Shown piece after piece: positions 15,778 to 24,625 of a stretch of DNA of 64,000 bases. A program made the translations under genes and the position numbers. Origin of the DNA: a virus. A model generated the notes under the pieces. That model was not told the origin of the DNA, ran no database searches, and saw only the letters and a list, made by a program, of their open reading frames with translations. Each line of letters begins with the position of its first letter. The first letter of the stretch is position 1. Location: IMG/VR virus record IMGVR_UViG_3300049846_003387, positions 1-64,000 of that record. One strand, 5' to 3'.

Positions 15778-16097
15778 ATAATCAGAACGACGAAGCAAAT
15801 TACCTTGTTTGGAGAGAAGGGGAATGGTCTCTTCATACTTCATTAACTAGAATGCACTTTCACTATGCAGAAATTATTATTAGATTCCCTATAGCGAGTA
15901 ACTTATTTAAAATAATTAAATCGAGATATCATTCTCTTAAGGATTCTTCTTGTGAGCCATTAGAACAAGATTTGAAGTATTGTTTTGAGCAAGAAGAATT
16001 TAGTTTATTAATGACGCATCCTGATTATTATTTTCGCGAACTAGGATTTTTTTTACAACAAAATGTTGCCAATATAAAAACACACCTTATTGTATAA
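15774..16097 (+). CDS. Hypothetical protein, 107 aa
   Basis: It starts at TTG overlapping the TGA of the previous gene, with no better start nearby. The sequence is helical with many aromatic residues (YLVWREGEWSLHTSLTRMHF). No domain recognised. Translation is probably coupled to the RlaP-like gene. Confidence 0.55.
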   Translation: MNNQNDEANYLVWREGEWSLHTSLTRMHFHYAEIIIRFPIASNLFKIIKSRYHSLKDSSCEPLEQDLKYCFEQEEFSLLMTHPDYYFRELGFFLQQNVANIKTHLIV

Positions 16098-16137
16098 GTA
16101 GAAAGAAACTTACACATCTAATTAAGGAGGTTTGATT

Positions 16138-16455
16138 ATGTTAGCATTCCCTAGAAATGATTTTCTTTTCGGTCGAGATTTCCACGAAGGATATGTTTCT
16201 TCAAATGACAAAGAGTATACTTTAGTGCTCGAGGTACCTGGAATGTCGAAAGAAGATATTAAAATTGAAGTAGAAAATAATTATCTTTCGATTTCTGGTG
16301 AAATTAAGATTTTAGATACCACAAAAACTCTCAGGCGTAAATTTTTGGTACCAAAAGATGTAGATTCAATTGAAGCTACTACTGCAAATGGACTATTAAC
16401 TATTACTTTGGCCAAGACTCCGCAATCACAAAAACGACTAATTCAGATTAAATAA
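16138..16455 (+). CDS. Hsp20 / alpha-crystallin small heat-shock protein
   Basis: A 105-residue protein with the alpha-crystallin domain: YTLVLEVPGMSKEDIKIEVE, then LSISGE, RRKFLVP, and A..NGLLTITLAK near the end. There is almost no N-terminal arm and the C-terminal IxI is only hinted at (LIQIK). It would hold unfolding proteins during infection; Hsp20 genes are known in several large phages. ATG 16138 follows a near-perfect AAGGAGG seven bases upstream; TTG 16132 is too close to that site. Confidence 0.9.
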   Translation: MLAFPRNDFLFGRDFHEGYVSSNDKEYTLVLEVPGMSKEDIKIEVENNYLSISGEIKILDTTKTLRRKFLVPKDVDSIEATTANGLLTITLAKTPQSQKRLIQIK

Positions 16456-16463
16456 GAGTGACT

Positions 16464-16509
16464 TAAGGCTTTCTAAGGCTATATTCTCTCTAAATAGAGG
16501 AAAGCCTTA
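16464..16509 (+). promoter_or_regulatory. Hairpin leader covering the ribosome site of the HTH gene
   Basis: A perfect 10-base stem, TAAGGCTTTC (16464-16473) with GAAAGCCTTA (16500-16509), encloses a small inner stem CTCT/AGAG (16486-16489, 16496-16499). The likely ribosome site AGAGGAAAG lies wholly in the paired 3' strand, a few bases before ATG 16513. There is no T-run after it, so it is more a translational switch or processing site than a terminator. Confidence 0.5.
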
Positions 16510-16512
16510 GAA

Positions 16513-17046
16513 ATGCCCAAGAAAAAGAAACCCAAGTCAACCGAAAACGATGCTAATTTAGAACAACATCTTTGGAAAGAGGTTATTCTTCAACCAGAGT
16601 TGTTTGCATCTGTTGTTGATATTCCAGATGCTTCTGATGAAGAGATAGCAGTTATAAAAGATGCTAAGTTACTGATTAGTGAACTACTCTTTGATCGAGT
16701 TGTAGAGTTAGCAACTCATCATTTTACCAAGCACCAAAATATAGTATTAGCCCTAATTCAGGCACCAGACAGAACATATAACGAAATAGCTGAGATCATT
16801 GGGATAAATTATACAGGTGTTTCTCACGCTATTAAAGGGATAAAATCCCCTAAACACAGTAAATTTCATGGTGGCTATGAAAAAAAGCTTCGTAAGATTT
16901 GTCAAAAAGACAAAGAATGTACGGAATACATAGCCTGTATTCGTGAGCTTCGCAATAATGATCCTGAGTATGCTATCCAAGTACTCATCCAGTATGACGA
17001 CAATCCCGAGTTTTGGCAAAACTATCGAATAGATCAATTGTATTGA
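16513..17046 (+). CDS. Helix-turn-helix protein, possible transcription regulator
   Basis: A 177-residue protein with a Lys-rich start. The segment ALIQAPDRTYNEIAEIIGIN, then YTGVSHAIKGI (about residues 79-110), resembles the region-4-type helix-turn-helix of sigma factors or small terminases. The flanks are helical and acidic, then basic. It stands at the boundary between the metabolism genes and the block whose gaps carry TATTGAT, so a late-gene activator or specificity factor is an attractive guess. Small terminase is the alternative. Its ribosome site is in a hairpin. Confidence 0.6.
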   Translation: MPKKKKPKSTENDANLEQHLWKEVILQPELFASVVDIPDASDEEIAVIKDAKLLISELLFDRVVELATHHFTKHQNIVLALIQAPDRTYNEIAEIIGINYTGVSHAIKGIKSPKHSKFHGGYEKKLRKICQKDKECTEYIACIRELRNNDPEYAIQVLIQYDDNPEFWQNYRIDQLY

Positions 17047-17047
17047 T
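17041..17047 (+). promoter_or_regulatory. TATTGAT element A (putative phage promoter)
   Basis: TATTGATTTTTTGTAT, overlapping the stop of the HTH gene and 99 bases before the next start codon. It is the first in a series found in gaps through the structural half. The 93-base gap also holds TAAGAT and TATAAA further on, so a sigma70-like reading is possible at this site. Confidence 0.5.
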
Positions 17048-17139
17048 TTTTTGTATATCTTTGATAAGATTATAAAATCTTTTACATGTAAGACTAATTT
17101 TATTATATTTTGCTCTGAAATACCAAGGAGTTATATCTC

Positions 17140-17637
17140 ATGCCTAGATTATCAAATCCAGATCTCGATCTTCAAAGTCTTTATGATCTTGCAGTGGACC
17201 AACCAAGCCTAGTAAAAACAGCTTCCTCAGGTCGATTAAAATTTGCAGAACATGCCCAAAGATTTTCTCGAATTGGCTTTGATCTCTTTAGGGACACTCA
17301 ATCCGAATTTATTTGGAAGCTTGAAAAAGATTCAGAGACAGGTGAGGAGTTCATAATTAGAACTGCAAACCTAGATCCAATGAAAAAATCTTCAGCATGG
17401 CAAGCTCTTACTGACTCTGGTAAAACCTCGATCGTACTTACCTATAAAGGACATCCAGTCAAGGCTTTTAAAAAAGCTGAGCTTCAATTTGATGAATCTA
17501 ATATAGATGAATGGCGACAATATTTAGTAGATAAAATTACTACTGACCCTACTTTTCTTAATAAAGTACTAGTTCAGGCAGGTGAGTCTCGTAAGCGACA
17601 AGTTTTAGGAAAGTTTCCTGAATTACTTCAAAAATAA
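17140..17637 (+). CDS. Hypothetical, probably virion-associated protein, 165 aa
   Basis: Not recognised. It has mixed helix and strand, with a central segment (SEFIWKLEKDSETGEEFIIR) of beta character and a helical, basic C-terminus. It is the first gene of the long block of late-looking genes, has an AAGGAG ribosome site, and follows TATTGAT element A. A structural role is inferred from position only. Confidence 0.6.
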   Translation: MPRLSNPDLDLQSLYDLAVDQPSLVKTASSGRLKFAEHAQRFSRIGFDLFRDTQSEFIWKLEKDSETGEEFIIRTANLDPMKKSSAWQALTDSGKTSIVLTYKGHPVKAFKKAELQFDESNIDEWRQYLVDKITTDPTFLNKVLVQAGESRKRQVLGKFPELLQK

Positions 17638-17660
17638 AAGCATTTTAATCCAAGGTCTTC

Positions 17661-19259
17661 ATGTCAAAACGAGACAAAATTAATAATACAATTGAGTCTT
17701 TTGAGCAACTTGGATTGAAAAAATTTGCTCAATCTCTTCGTAATATCCAAAAAATTCAACCTACTTTCTCCTTTAAAAAAGAACAAGAGGTTTTTGAAAA
17801 GTTATTGCAAATAGTAAATTATCTATCTAAAGTAGATAATTACGCTATATTGAATGAGAATTATCATCTTCCTGCCTACTCCACTACCTCCAATCGAAAA
17901 CATGTATATTTTTCTCAATTTCCCTTGCAAGGCTATACGAAACAGCAGATTATGGGAACTGGTCTTCCAGACTATCTAAAAAATTTTGTTACATATTATA
18001 TGAGTGCACGTAGCAAAGAACTTTACGGGCCTATCCGTAAAGAATATATGAATATAGCCAATCAATTGAGTGAAATTGCCACAGCAACAACAAAAATTTA
18101 TAAAAGAGTTTACAAACCTTTTACAGCTACGGTAGAGGATGGTGAGTCTTTCGTTTCTCCTAAAAAACAAAGATCGCCTTCTCAAGAATCTATAAGAACT
18201 GAAGCTAAAAATCTCAACTCCTACTTGAGACTAATGCAAAAATTCATTCTTAAAGTACAATCTGAATATATTCCTCTATATGAGGCTACTCTCCAAGAGA
18301 TTAAATCTAGGAAAGATAAAGATTCTATCAAAGAACTCCGTCAGATATGGAACGATCCTGATGAAGAAGAATCTTCTGTTTCACAGAGTGATGAGGTGCA
18401 AGACGATAAATTTCCTAAGCAAGAAACATCTAAAGTTATAAAAAGATCACCCTTTCAAAAAACTAAGAAACTTAAAGATAAGGATAAGGATAAGAGTGAA
18501 CCTGATCTTGAAGATGATTTGAGTATTTTCGAATCTTCTCCAAAAGAAGAGTCAACTGAGCCTTCTGCCTCGACCCTATCTCCAAGTAAAATTCAAGACA
18601 TTTTAAAGCGAGTACATAAAAAAGCTAATATCAATAAATCAGAGATTATATCTCAATTAGAAAATTTAACTATAGATTTTGCAAGAGTAAGAGATCAAGT
18701 TGAATCTAAAATAGCTGATCAATTAAAAATAACCCTTCCCGAATTCCGCTCTCGTTTCCAAATCGAAAACTACATCAAATCCTTCTTAGAAATAGATCCT
18801 ACGATGACGAAAATAGCTGATATTTTTAATCAAATTAGCAAGCAGGATGCTAGTAAAGAGGAAGAGGATACTGGCCTTTTAGTTCCTTCGGTTTCAAAGC
18901 GATACGAATCTAAAGCTGTAGAAAAACACGACTTTGTCAACCAAACTATTCGAGATGTAGTTGGTGGACGTTTTAGTTTTCAGCCTTATAGATCAACCTC
19001 TCTTCATCTCTATTCTCATAGAGATATACTAAATGCATGGGATTACATGCATCGACAACTCGCTTCACATTACAATACATTCTTAAGCACAGTAATTAGA
19101 ATGAATGAGCGTCAATCACTTCTGCAAACAGACGACAACATTTCTTCTCTTCAAACAGATCTTGAAACTTCTTCAAAGAATATGAAAAGTCTAGTCTTAA
19201 TAGAACAAGAACTACAACATCGCCTAGTTAAGGCCATTGGAGCTTTGAATAATGTCTAA
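17661..19259 (+). CDS. Large helical protein with charged linker, 532 aa
   Basis: The N- and C-terminal thirds are predicted helical (for example FEQLGLKKFAQSLRNIQKIQ), separated by a low-complexity Lys/Glu/Asp/Ser linker around residues 235-310. The C-terminus has coiled-coil character. No enzyme motif is seen. It overlaps the next gene by 8 bases. Probably a virion or assembly protein by context. Confidence 0.6.
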   Translation: MSKRDKINNTIESFEQLGLKKFAQSLRNIQKIQPTFSFKKEQEVFEKLLQIVNYLSKVDNYAILNENYHLPAYSTTSNRKHVYFSQFPLQGYTKQQIMGTGLPDYLKNFVTYYMSARSKELYGPIRKEYMNIANQLSEIATATTKIYKRVYKPFTATVEDGESFVSPKKQRSPSQESIRTEAKNLNSYLRLMQKFILKVQSEYIPLYEATLQEIKSRKDKDSIKELRQIWNDPDEEESSVSQSDEVQDDKFPKQETSKVIKRSPFQKTKKLKDKDKDKSEPDLEDDLSIFESSPKEESTEPSASTLSPSKIQDILKRVHKKANINKSEIISQLENLTIDFARVRDQVESKIADQLKITLPEFRSRFQIENYIKSFLEIDPTMTKIADIFNQISKQDASKEEEDTGLLVPSVSKRYESKAVEKHDFVNQTIRDVVGGRFSFQPYRSTSLHLYSHRDILNAWDYMHRQLASHYNTFLSTVIRMNERQSLLQTDDNISSLQTDLETSSKNMKSLVLIEQELQHRLVKAIGALNNV

Positions 19260-20265
19260 CTTAACTCCATCCTCAATACATAATAAATTAAGAAAATTAA
19301 CTTCTCACCTTGATAAGCGCTTAATTAAATTAGAAAAATCTCTCTTTACAATACAAAAACAAGTTTTGCGGTTTAAGAAAGACTTCCCACCAGCAGTACC
19401 ACAAGTAAATATGCTCTCTCGAATAGAGAAGTTGCGCTCTTTAATATCAACAGAACGTCGATCGCTTCAAGTTTTGAAGCGATCTAAACCAGGGTTTTTA
19501 GCTGCGATCGTAGACTTTGTTTACAATTGGACCATAAGTTCGAGATCTCCTTCTCAAAAAGAAAAATATTTGCAAAATCTCAAGCAACTGAATGAACTTC
19601 AGGAGACAGAATCGTTAGGATCTCAAATGGGAGCTGACCCCATCAGCGAAGTGATCAAGCTATTTTACAATAAATATAAACCGGACAACAAAATAGACAC
19701 AAATTCCTTCAGAAGGATACTAGGATCATTGATGTCTTCAGAAAGAGCAATACAAGATTTAGTAAATCTTGTCTCAGGTAGCTTTGAGAATAAAAACAAT
19801 GCTAAGCAAGCAATTCACGATATTGTTGTAAGTTTGGAAAGACATCTCACTACTCTTCATCCTGAAAATCAGGTAGCAATAACAAGTAAATTTGATCGAA
19901 TTCGTCAATATTTAGGTAATGTTAAAACAGCAGGTGCTGAGGATTTTGAGCAATTTATTCAAAAGACACAAGCACACTTAGAAGGCTATATTATAGAGAA
20001 TAACAACTTCAAAAATCGCCTTGAAGAAATCACAAACAACATTGGAAAGCTACCAACACTTTTAATGAGCAGGGACGACTTAGCTTTGATTCAAAAATAC
20101 CAAAGTTATATTTCAGAACTACTTAGTAGTGATGGAAATGGAATTCAAGCTAAACTTCTTCAATTAAGACAGGAATTTGATAGACTACAAGTTGAGTGTG
20201 AAAAAATGAAAGCGAGTGAGCAAGTTACTCAAAATCCAATCAAATCTACTCCGGAAGTAGAATGA
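19252..20265 (+). CDS. Coiled-coil protein, 337 aa
   Basis: Long heptad-like helices at the start (LRKLTSHLDKRLIKLEKSLF) and end (IQAKLLQLRQEFDRLQVECE) with a helical middle. No catalytic motif seen. The start overlaps the previous gene; the stop is followed by a 66-base gap with TATTGAT element B. Structural or scaffolding role possible, not shown. Confidence 0.6.
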   Translation: MSNLTPSSIHNKLRKLTSHLDKRLIKLEKSLFTIQKQVLRFKKDFPPAVPQVNMLSRIEKLRSLISTERRSLQVLKRSKPGFLAAIVDFVYNWTISSRSPSQKEKYLQNLKQLNELQETESLGSQMGADPISEVIKLFYNKYKPDNKIDTNSFRRILGSLMSSERAIQDLVNLVSGSFENKNNAKQAIHDIVVSLERHLTTLHPENQVAITSKFDRIRQYLGNVKTAGAEDFEQFIQKTQAHLEGYIIENNNFKNRLEEITNNIGKLPTLLMSRDDLALIQKYQSYISELLSSDGNGIQAKLLQLRQEFDRLQVECEKMKASEQVTQNPIKSTPEVE

Positions 20266-20274
20266 TTTTGAATG

Positions 20275-20281
20275 TATTGAT
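20275..20281 (+). promoter_or_regulatory. TATTGAT element B (putative phage promoter)
   Basis: TATTGATCATATAAG in the 66-base gap, 57 bases before the next ATG. TATAAATT lies 23 bases further on. Confidence 0.5.
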
Positions 20282-20331
20282 CATATAAGTAGTATTAGGA
20301 AATCTATAAATTAGTTCATAGGAGGATATAA

Positions 20332-21924
20332 ATGTCTGACTCTAATAATGTCTTGGAGCGTATTGAGCAATTAGCTCAGGAGCTTTTTTTACAAGAGCGT
20401 AAAATATATACAGCTGGACTCTTAGTTCCTCGCTTCAAGGAAGCTGCTGCTCGAAATCGACACGATATTACAATTAATCAAGCAGCTTTTGTGTTAGATC
20501 AAGTAGCATCAAAGAATCCTTCTAGAGAGATTTCTGCTAGTGATCTTAAAGAGTTAGCTAGTACTTTTTACTCTCCTTCTACTAATTTTCATCACGAATT
20601 TGCTGATCTTCTTGAAGATGAGCAAGCATCAATATCACAAAAACAAGCTTCGCGATTAGATTTTCATGGACATGCTAGAGACATAACTCTCAATGAAACA
20701 TACAAGAAGGCAGAAGTTATTGTAGATGATTCTCTTCTTCTTACTCCAAGTGAAGAAGGTTTAGCTTCTCAAGCAGTTCAACTCATTAACGATGAATTAG
20801 CTCAAACTGGTCTTGTTGTGCAAGCTTCAAGTGTTTTGAAATTTAAAGATAATTCAAAATTGGTCTTTCAAACCAAGCTAAAAACTGCTTCAAATGAAAT
20901 CGAAGTTGTTGTTCCAGTAGAAGTAGTCGATGAAGTTCCACTTTTTCCTCAAGTTCTTGCCACAACAGAAAAAGTCTATACTTTAGATAATCAAGGATTG
21001 AGTGATCTCATTGCTGATACCGAAGCATCTACCTTACGTAAACGCGCAGAACATATAAGTTCTTTGCGTACTGCAGAAGATTATGATATGGCTCTTCGAA
21101 GCGATACAAGAGGTCAATATGCAGAAGAAGTGGATGAATTTGAGGTTGAAGCACCTAAAGTAGTGTCTCTTGGACATACAGAAATAGAACAAGTTTTAAG
21201 AGATGCGGTTTTAGCAAAAGATTCTAAATATACTGAGCAGACTCGATATGCTGGTCGTGAATTAGTAGAGTCAGAGTTAAATCAAATGGGTTTCTTTAAT
21301 TCTCAAGTCAAATTTGATGGTGATTATGAACATGGCTTAACTTACAAAGCTAGTTTAAATACTGGTGTAGGCAGATTAGACGTGGTAATGCCTGTTGAAA
21401 TCCATCCTTCTCAAAAAATTATGCTTCCTCCTTCGCAATTTAAGGCAGCCAATCAAGAAGAGATTCACACTCTCACAAAAGAAGCAGTACTACAAGTAGC
21501 TAGAGTTACTAAAACAGCTTCAGCAGAGGTGTCCCCTCTACTGTTTGCCATGAGTTATCCTGACTTGCGTAAGCAACTCAAAATTGCAGCTCAAAATCGT
21601 AAACATAAAACTGCACAGCAAATCATCAATATTGTTGATGAAAAGTTTGGTGATTATTATCGAAATGCTGCTACAGATGATTACCAAACTTGGCTTGAAG
21701 AGTCTTCAGCTAATTACGAATCTCGATGTGGTGGTTGTGATCACTATGCTCCTAAGACTGCTCAAGTTCATAATGATTACTGCAACTTACTCAAAACAGC
21801 TTCTAAGAATGTCCAACAAGATCAACAAACTGATATTTGTGTGCGCTCAACTTTCGCCAACCTAGAAGAGGCGCAAACCTTTCTCGACAATGGAGAAAAT
21901 ATTAAGATCAATTGGGAAGATTAA
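20332..21924 (+). CDS. Virion-type protein with internal duplication and Cys cluster, 530 aa
   Basis: Residues about 145-215 and 285-365 are two copies of one unit: helix ending in LINDELAQTG or LVESELNQMG, then hydrophobic strands ending VVVPVEV or VVMPVEI. Near the C-terminus CGGCDHYAP, HNDYC and DICV make a probable metal site. It has a perfect AGGAGG ribosome site, so is likely made in quantity. No family recognised. Confidence 0.6.
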   Translation: MSDSNNVLERIEQLAQELFLQERKIYTAGLLVPRFKEAAARNRHDITINQAAFVLDQVASKNPSREISASDLKELASTFYSPSTNFHHEFADLLEDEQASISQKQASRLDFHGHARDITLNETYKKAEVIVDDSLLLTPSEEGLASQAVQLINDELAQTGLVVQASSVLKFKDNSKLVFQTKLKTASNEIEVVVPVEVVDEVPLFPQVLATTEKVYTLDNQGLSDLIADTEASTLRKRAEHISSLRTAEDYDMALRSDTRGQYAEEVDEFEVEAPKVVSLGHTEIEQVLRDAVLAKDSKYTEQTRYAGRELVESELNQMGFFNSQVKFDGDYEHGLTYKASLNTGVGRLDVVMPVEIHPSQKIMLPPSQFKAANQEEIHTLTKEAVLQVARVTKTASAEVSPLLFAMSYPDLRKQLKIAAQNRKHKTAQQIINIVDEKFGDYYRNAATDDYQTWLEESSANYESRCGGCDHYAPKTAQVHNDYCNLLKTASKNVQQDQQTDICVRSTFANLEEAQTFLDNGENIKINWED

Positions 21925-21939
21925 GAGAAAGAGGATTTT

Positions 21940-23427
21940 ATGACTACACTTCAAGAAAGATCACAAAAGCGAGAACAACTTGTTAAGATAGCCAAGAGTG
22001 GTTTTGTTGATAAGGCTGCTAAATTATATATAAGTTTGTTTCGTAGCGATCTTGAGCACTTAGATACAGGAGATCAAGTTCCAGCAACAGTTCCTGTAGG
22101 TAAAGATAAGTTTGTAGAATGGACCAAGGAAATAGTCGAACGTTTTTTCCCCAAACTTTCAGGTATTCTTGAAAATGACGAACTTTTAAAGGGGTTTGCA
22201 ATTCAAGTAGCTGATGCAATAGGCAAAAGCAGTACTCCCATTTTAAATCCAATGAGAGACTATGAAAAAAGTCAAGATCCTATCTTCATTAGAGCACAAA
22301 AAAAGAAATTAGCGCAGAATTATACACCCGCTAAACCAGATAATGAAAACCTATACACTACTCCAATAGAACATAGTAGATATTGTCCCGAACATCCTGG
22401 TGCCATGATGCGTAGAGTTAGTGATAACGTCTATCAATGCCCAATTTCAGGTAATCTCAATACTGTCGAACCTTGGAAAGAAAAGTTCGACTATCGTGGT
22501 GGTCACGAAGTAAGGTTTGAAACAGGAGTTCACAATCAAACTTCCGAAGGATGGAATCACCAACATCCCATTGCACCATTTCTAAGTCCAGAGGTTGATA
22601 GAGATAATATTCTTAAGCCAAAAGGTAAGCCTTACGATTACTCAAAGCTATATGGTGTTAAAACTCCCGATCTTCCAAAAAAGAAAGAAGCAAATATTTT
22701 ATCTACCTTAATTAAGGTAGCCGAAGAAGCAAGAATGTCGAAGAGTTATATTAAGAATATTCAGGAGTTAGCTACTAATATTGATCAGATGATTTCTCCA
22801 GAACAAGATCTTGATGATTGGGTTGATGCTAAGATTGTTAAAGCTAATGAAGCTTTAAGTGATGTACATAATTTTTTAAAGAATTATCCTCAAGAAGAAA
22901 ATTCTTTAGAACAAATGAATTTAGTAGCCTCTACGAAAACTGCACAGCAACTTTTTGCTCCTACTACTATGATGACACGTCAATGCCCTGATCATCCAGG
23001 TCAGCAATTAATAAGAATTGCTGATAATCTTAGACAATGCCCTTTAGATAGTAAAGTCTACGATTTTGTTAGAGGCTTTACGACCGAAGACGGAGTCAAG
23101 CACAATGGCGGATCCGTCAATAATCAGCAAGCTATTCCTCCAGGCTCTATAATCATTAAAAAAGAGGCGGAATTAATCAAGGAAGCTGAAGCTGGAGTAC
23201 ATGCCTTTTTGTACAATCATGTATTGCCACACTTACCTTCTCAAGCTGAGTATGCAAGACGTGTATTGAACTATAAATTCTCGCAACCTGCCATGACTTT
23301 AGAGCAGGCAATAAAAGACATTCAAAAAGCAGATCAACTCGTTGCTATTCAAAAACAGGAAGAGCAAAAGAAGGCAGTAGCATCATCATTGAAGCTTCTC
23401 TTTAAGAAAGAAGGTGAAAATCTATGA
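21940..23427 (+). CDS. Virion-type protein with two CPxHPG zinc-like repeats, 495 aa
   Basis: Two matching motifs, CPEHPGAMMRRVSDNVYQCP from Cys149 and CPDHPGQQLIRIADNLRQCP from Cys349, lie exactly 200 residues apart. Each is followed by a related tail with HN and a proline. The Cys-x2-His...Cys layout suggests bound zinc. The N-terminal 90 residues are helical. It ends in an ATGA-type overlap with the next gene. Family not recognised. Confidence 0.6.
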   Translation: MTTLQERSQKREQLVKIAKSGFVDKAAKLYISLFRSDLEHLDTGDQVPATVPVGKDKFVEWTKEIVERFFPKLSGILENDELLKGFAIQVADAIGKSSTPILNPMRDYEKSQDPIFIRAQKKKLAQNYTPAKPDNENLYTTPIEHSRYCPEHPGAMMRRVSDNVYQCPISGNLNTVEPWKEKFDYRGGHEVRFETGVHNQTSEGWNHQHPIAPFLSPEVDRDNILKPKGKPYDYSKLYGVKTPDLPKKKEANILSTLIKVAEEARMSKSYIKNIQELATNIDQMISPEQDLDDWVDAKIVKANEALSDVHNFLKNYPQEENSLEQMNLVASTKTAQQLFAPTTMMTRQCPDHPGQQLIRIADNLRQCPLDSKVYDFVRGFTTEDGVKHNGGSVNNQQAIPPGSIIIKKEAELIKEAEAGVHAFLYNHVLPHLPSQAEYARRVLNYKFSQPAMTLEQAIKDIQKADQLVAIQKQEEQKKAVASSLKLLFKKEGENL

Positions 23428-23771
23428 AAAAAATAGCTCAACAGCAAGAATGGAAAGACGCTCTAAAAGCTATTTTGAGAGAAGACCTCGAGGCAATCAA
23501 AGAGGTAGACGGAACCTATGAAGAATGGGCAGACGAAATCTTCAGTGGCAACATGCCAGATGCAGCTTATGATCTCCTCGAACGAGGAGATCAAGAGTTT
23601 GGAGTTGAAGAAGCTTCTCAAATGTTTAAAGATGTCTGTGATAGCTTAAATCTAAAGCATGTTGCAGGAGGCTTGAAGCCTCTTAAAGAGAGAACACTTC
23701 GCAAGCTAGAATCCTTTCTACAGGTTGCAAAAAAAAAAGTAAAAAAAAATCAAGCAAACCCAAAAAAGTGA
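23424..23771 (+). CDS. Small acidic protein ending in A-tracts (possible frameshift donor)
   Basis: A 115-residue acidic helical protein (WKDALKAILREDLEAIKEVD...). The last 20 codons run through an A10 tract (23729-23738) and an A9 tract (23741-23749). In the zero frame it ends KKKVKKNQANPKK. A -1 slip in either tract would continue through a Lys/Ser linker into the 55-residue frame that follows, without meeting a stop. Function unknown. Confidence 0.6.
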   Translation: MKKIAQQQEWKDALKAILREDLEAIKEVDGTYEEWADEIFSGNMPDAAYDLLERGDQEFGVEEASQMFKDVCDSLNLKHVAGGLKPLKERTLRKLESFLQVAKKKVKKNQANPKK

Positions 23772-23935
23772 CCGAAATTGCTGATGCAATTCAACGTGAC
23801 CATTCTGACATCGATGAAGTAGCTGCATACAAAATGGCCTGGGAAAGCTACTGTTCTTATGTCAATCCATCGTATGATGGATGTACTGCTAAGGGCAAAT
23901 CTAAGCGCAAGAGTCCTAAGTCTGCACGCAACTAA
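23768..23935 (+). CDS. 55-residue frame, separate gene or -1 frameshift extension
   Basis: From GTG 23768 (overlapping the upstream TGA) it reads MTEIADAIQRDHSDIDEVAA and ends in a basic KSKRKSPKSARN tail. The same frame is open upstream back through both A-tracts, giving KKKSKKKSSKPKKVTEIADA, which looks like real protein. So it may be the C-terminus of the preceding protein joined by -1 slippage, or a coupled small gene started at GTG. No good ribosome site for GTG is seen. Confidence 0.5.
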   Translation: MTEIADAIQRDHSDIDEVAAYKMAWESYCSYVNPSYDGCTAKGKSKRKSPKSARN

Positions 23936-23944
23936 GAGGTAATT

Positions 23945-24625
23945 ATGACGAAAGTTATAGGCTTTGATAAAATACAACATCACCCTGACAAAGATGAAAT
24001 AATAACAAAACTTATTAGTGGTGAACCCACACGTGTCATAGAGGCTTGGCTAAAAGCAAAGTATCCCAATAATCGCCACAATCAGGTATCTTATCTATCC
24101 CTTCAAAGTTTCCGTAAATCTCATTTGAAGATCGATCAAGCTATTTTAAAAGATCTTCAAAAGGAACGAAAACAGCAGTTGATCCAGCGTAAGTACGAGC
24201 AACAACAAGAAATGGTACAAAATACCAGAGCCTACCAAGCAGGTCTTGCTAATTATGTACAAGATAGTTTAATAGACTACAATGCCGAAATTCTTCAAAT
24301 GATGGATCACATACGCGAAGGAATAGACAATCTTCGTGCTCTCAATAGTTCAAAAAGCTCACATCTCAATCATCAGGCAATATCTGCTTATCTTGAAAAA
24401 TATAAAAGTGTTATCGAAATGCATCATAAGATGATTGAAAAACAAAAGAAAAGTGAAGGTGACAGACTAGAAGAGAATTATGAAGTTCTAACAAAAAAGA
24501 TGAATATTCTCATAGAAGCTGTAAAAGAAACCTTTAATGAAACTAATCCAGAGGGATTATTTGTTTTTATTAGTAAGATTAAAGATAAAATGAACGAGGC
24601 TGGGATTCATAATGACGCAATATAA
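23945..24625 (+). CDS. Helix-turn-helix protein, candidate small terminase subunit
   Basis: A 226-residue protein. The first 60 residues (DEIITKLISGEPTRVIEAWL, then VSYLSLQSFRKSHL) have the weak HTH layout seen in small terminase-like phage proteins, where such a domain recognises packaging sites. The rest is a long charged helix bundle. The large terminase is 19 kb away, so adjacency does not help. A generic DNA-binding protein is the alternative. AGAGG precedes the ATG. Confidence 0.45.
   Translation: MTKVIGFDKIQHHPDKDEIITKLISGEPTRVIEAWLKAKYPNNRHNQVSYLSLQSFRKSHLKIDQAILKDLQKERKQQLIQRKYEQQQEMVQNTRAYQAGLANYVQDSLIDYNAEILQMMDHIREGIDNLRALNSSKSSHLNHQAISAYLEKYKSVIEMHHKMIEKQKKSEGDRLEENYEVLTKKMNILIEAVKETFNETNPEGLFVFISKIKDKMNEAGIHNDAI

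Noticed and set aside
22780-22786. TATTGAT copies inside genes (also near 6203, 26501, 44361, 45389, 46365)
   Set aside because: About ten chance copies per strand are expected in 64 kb of this composition; these lie in coding sequence away from gene starts.
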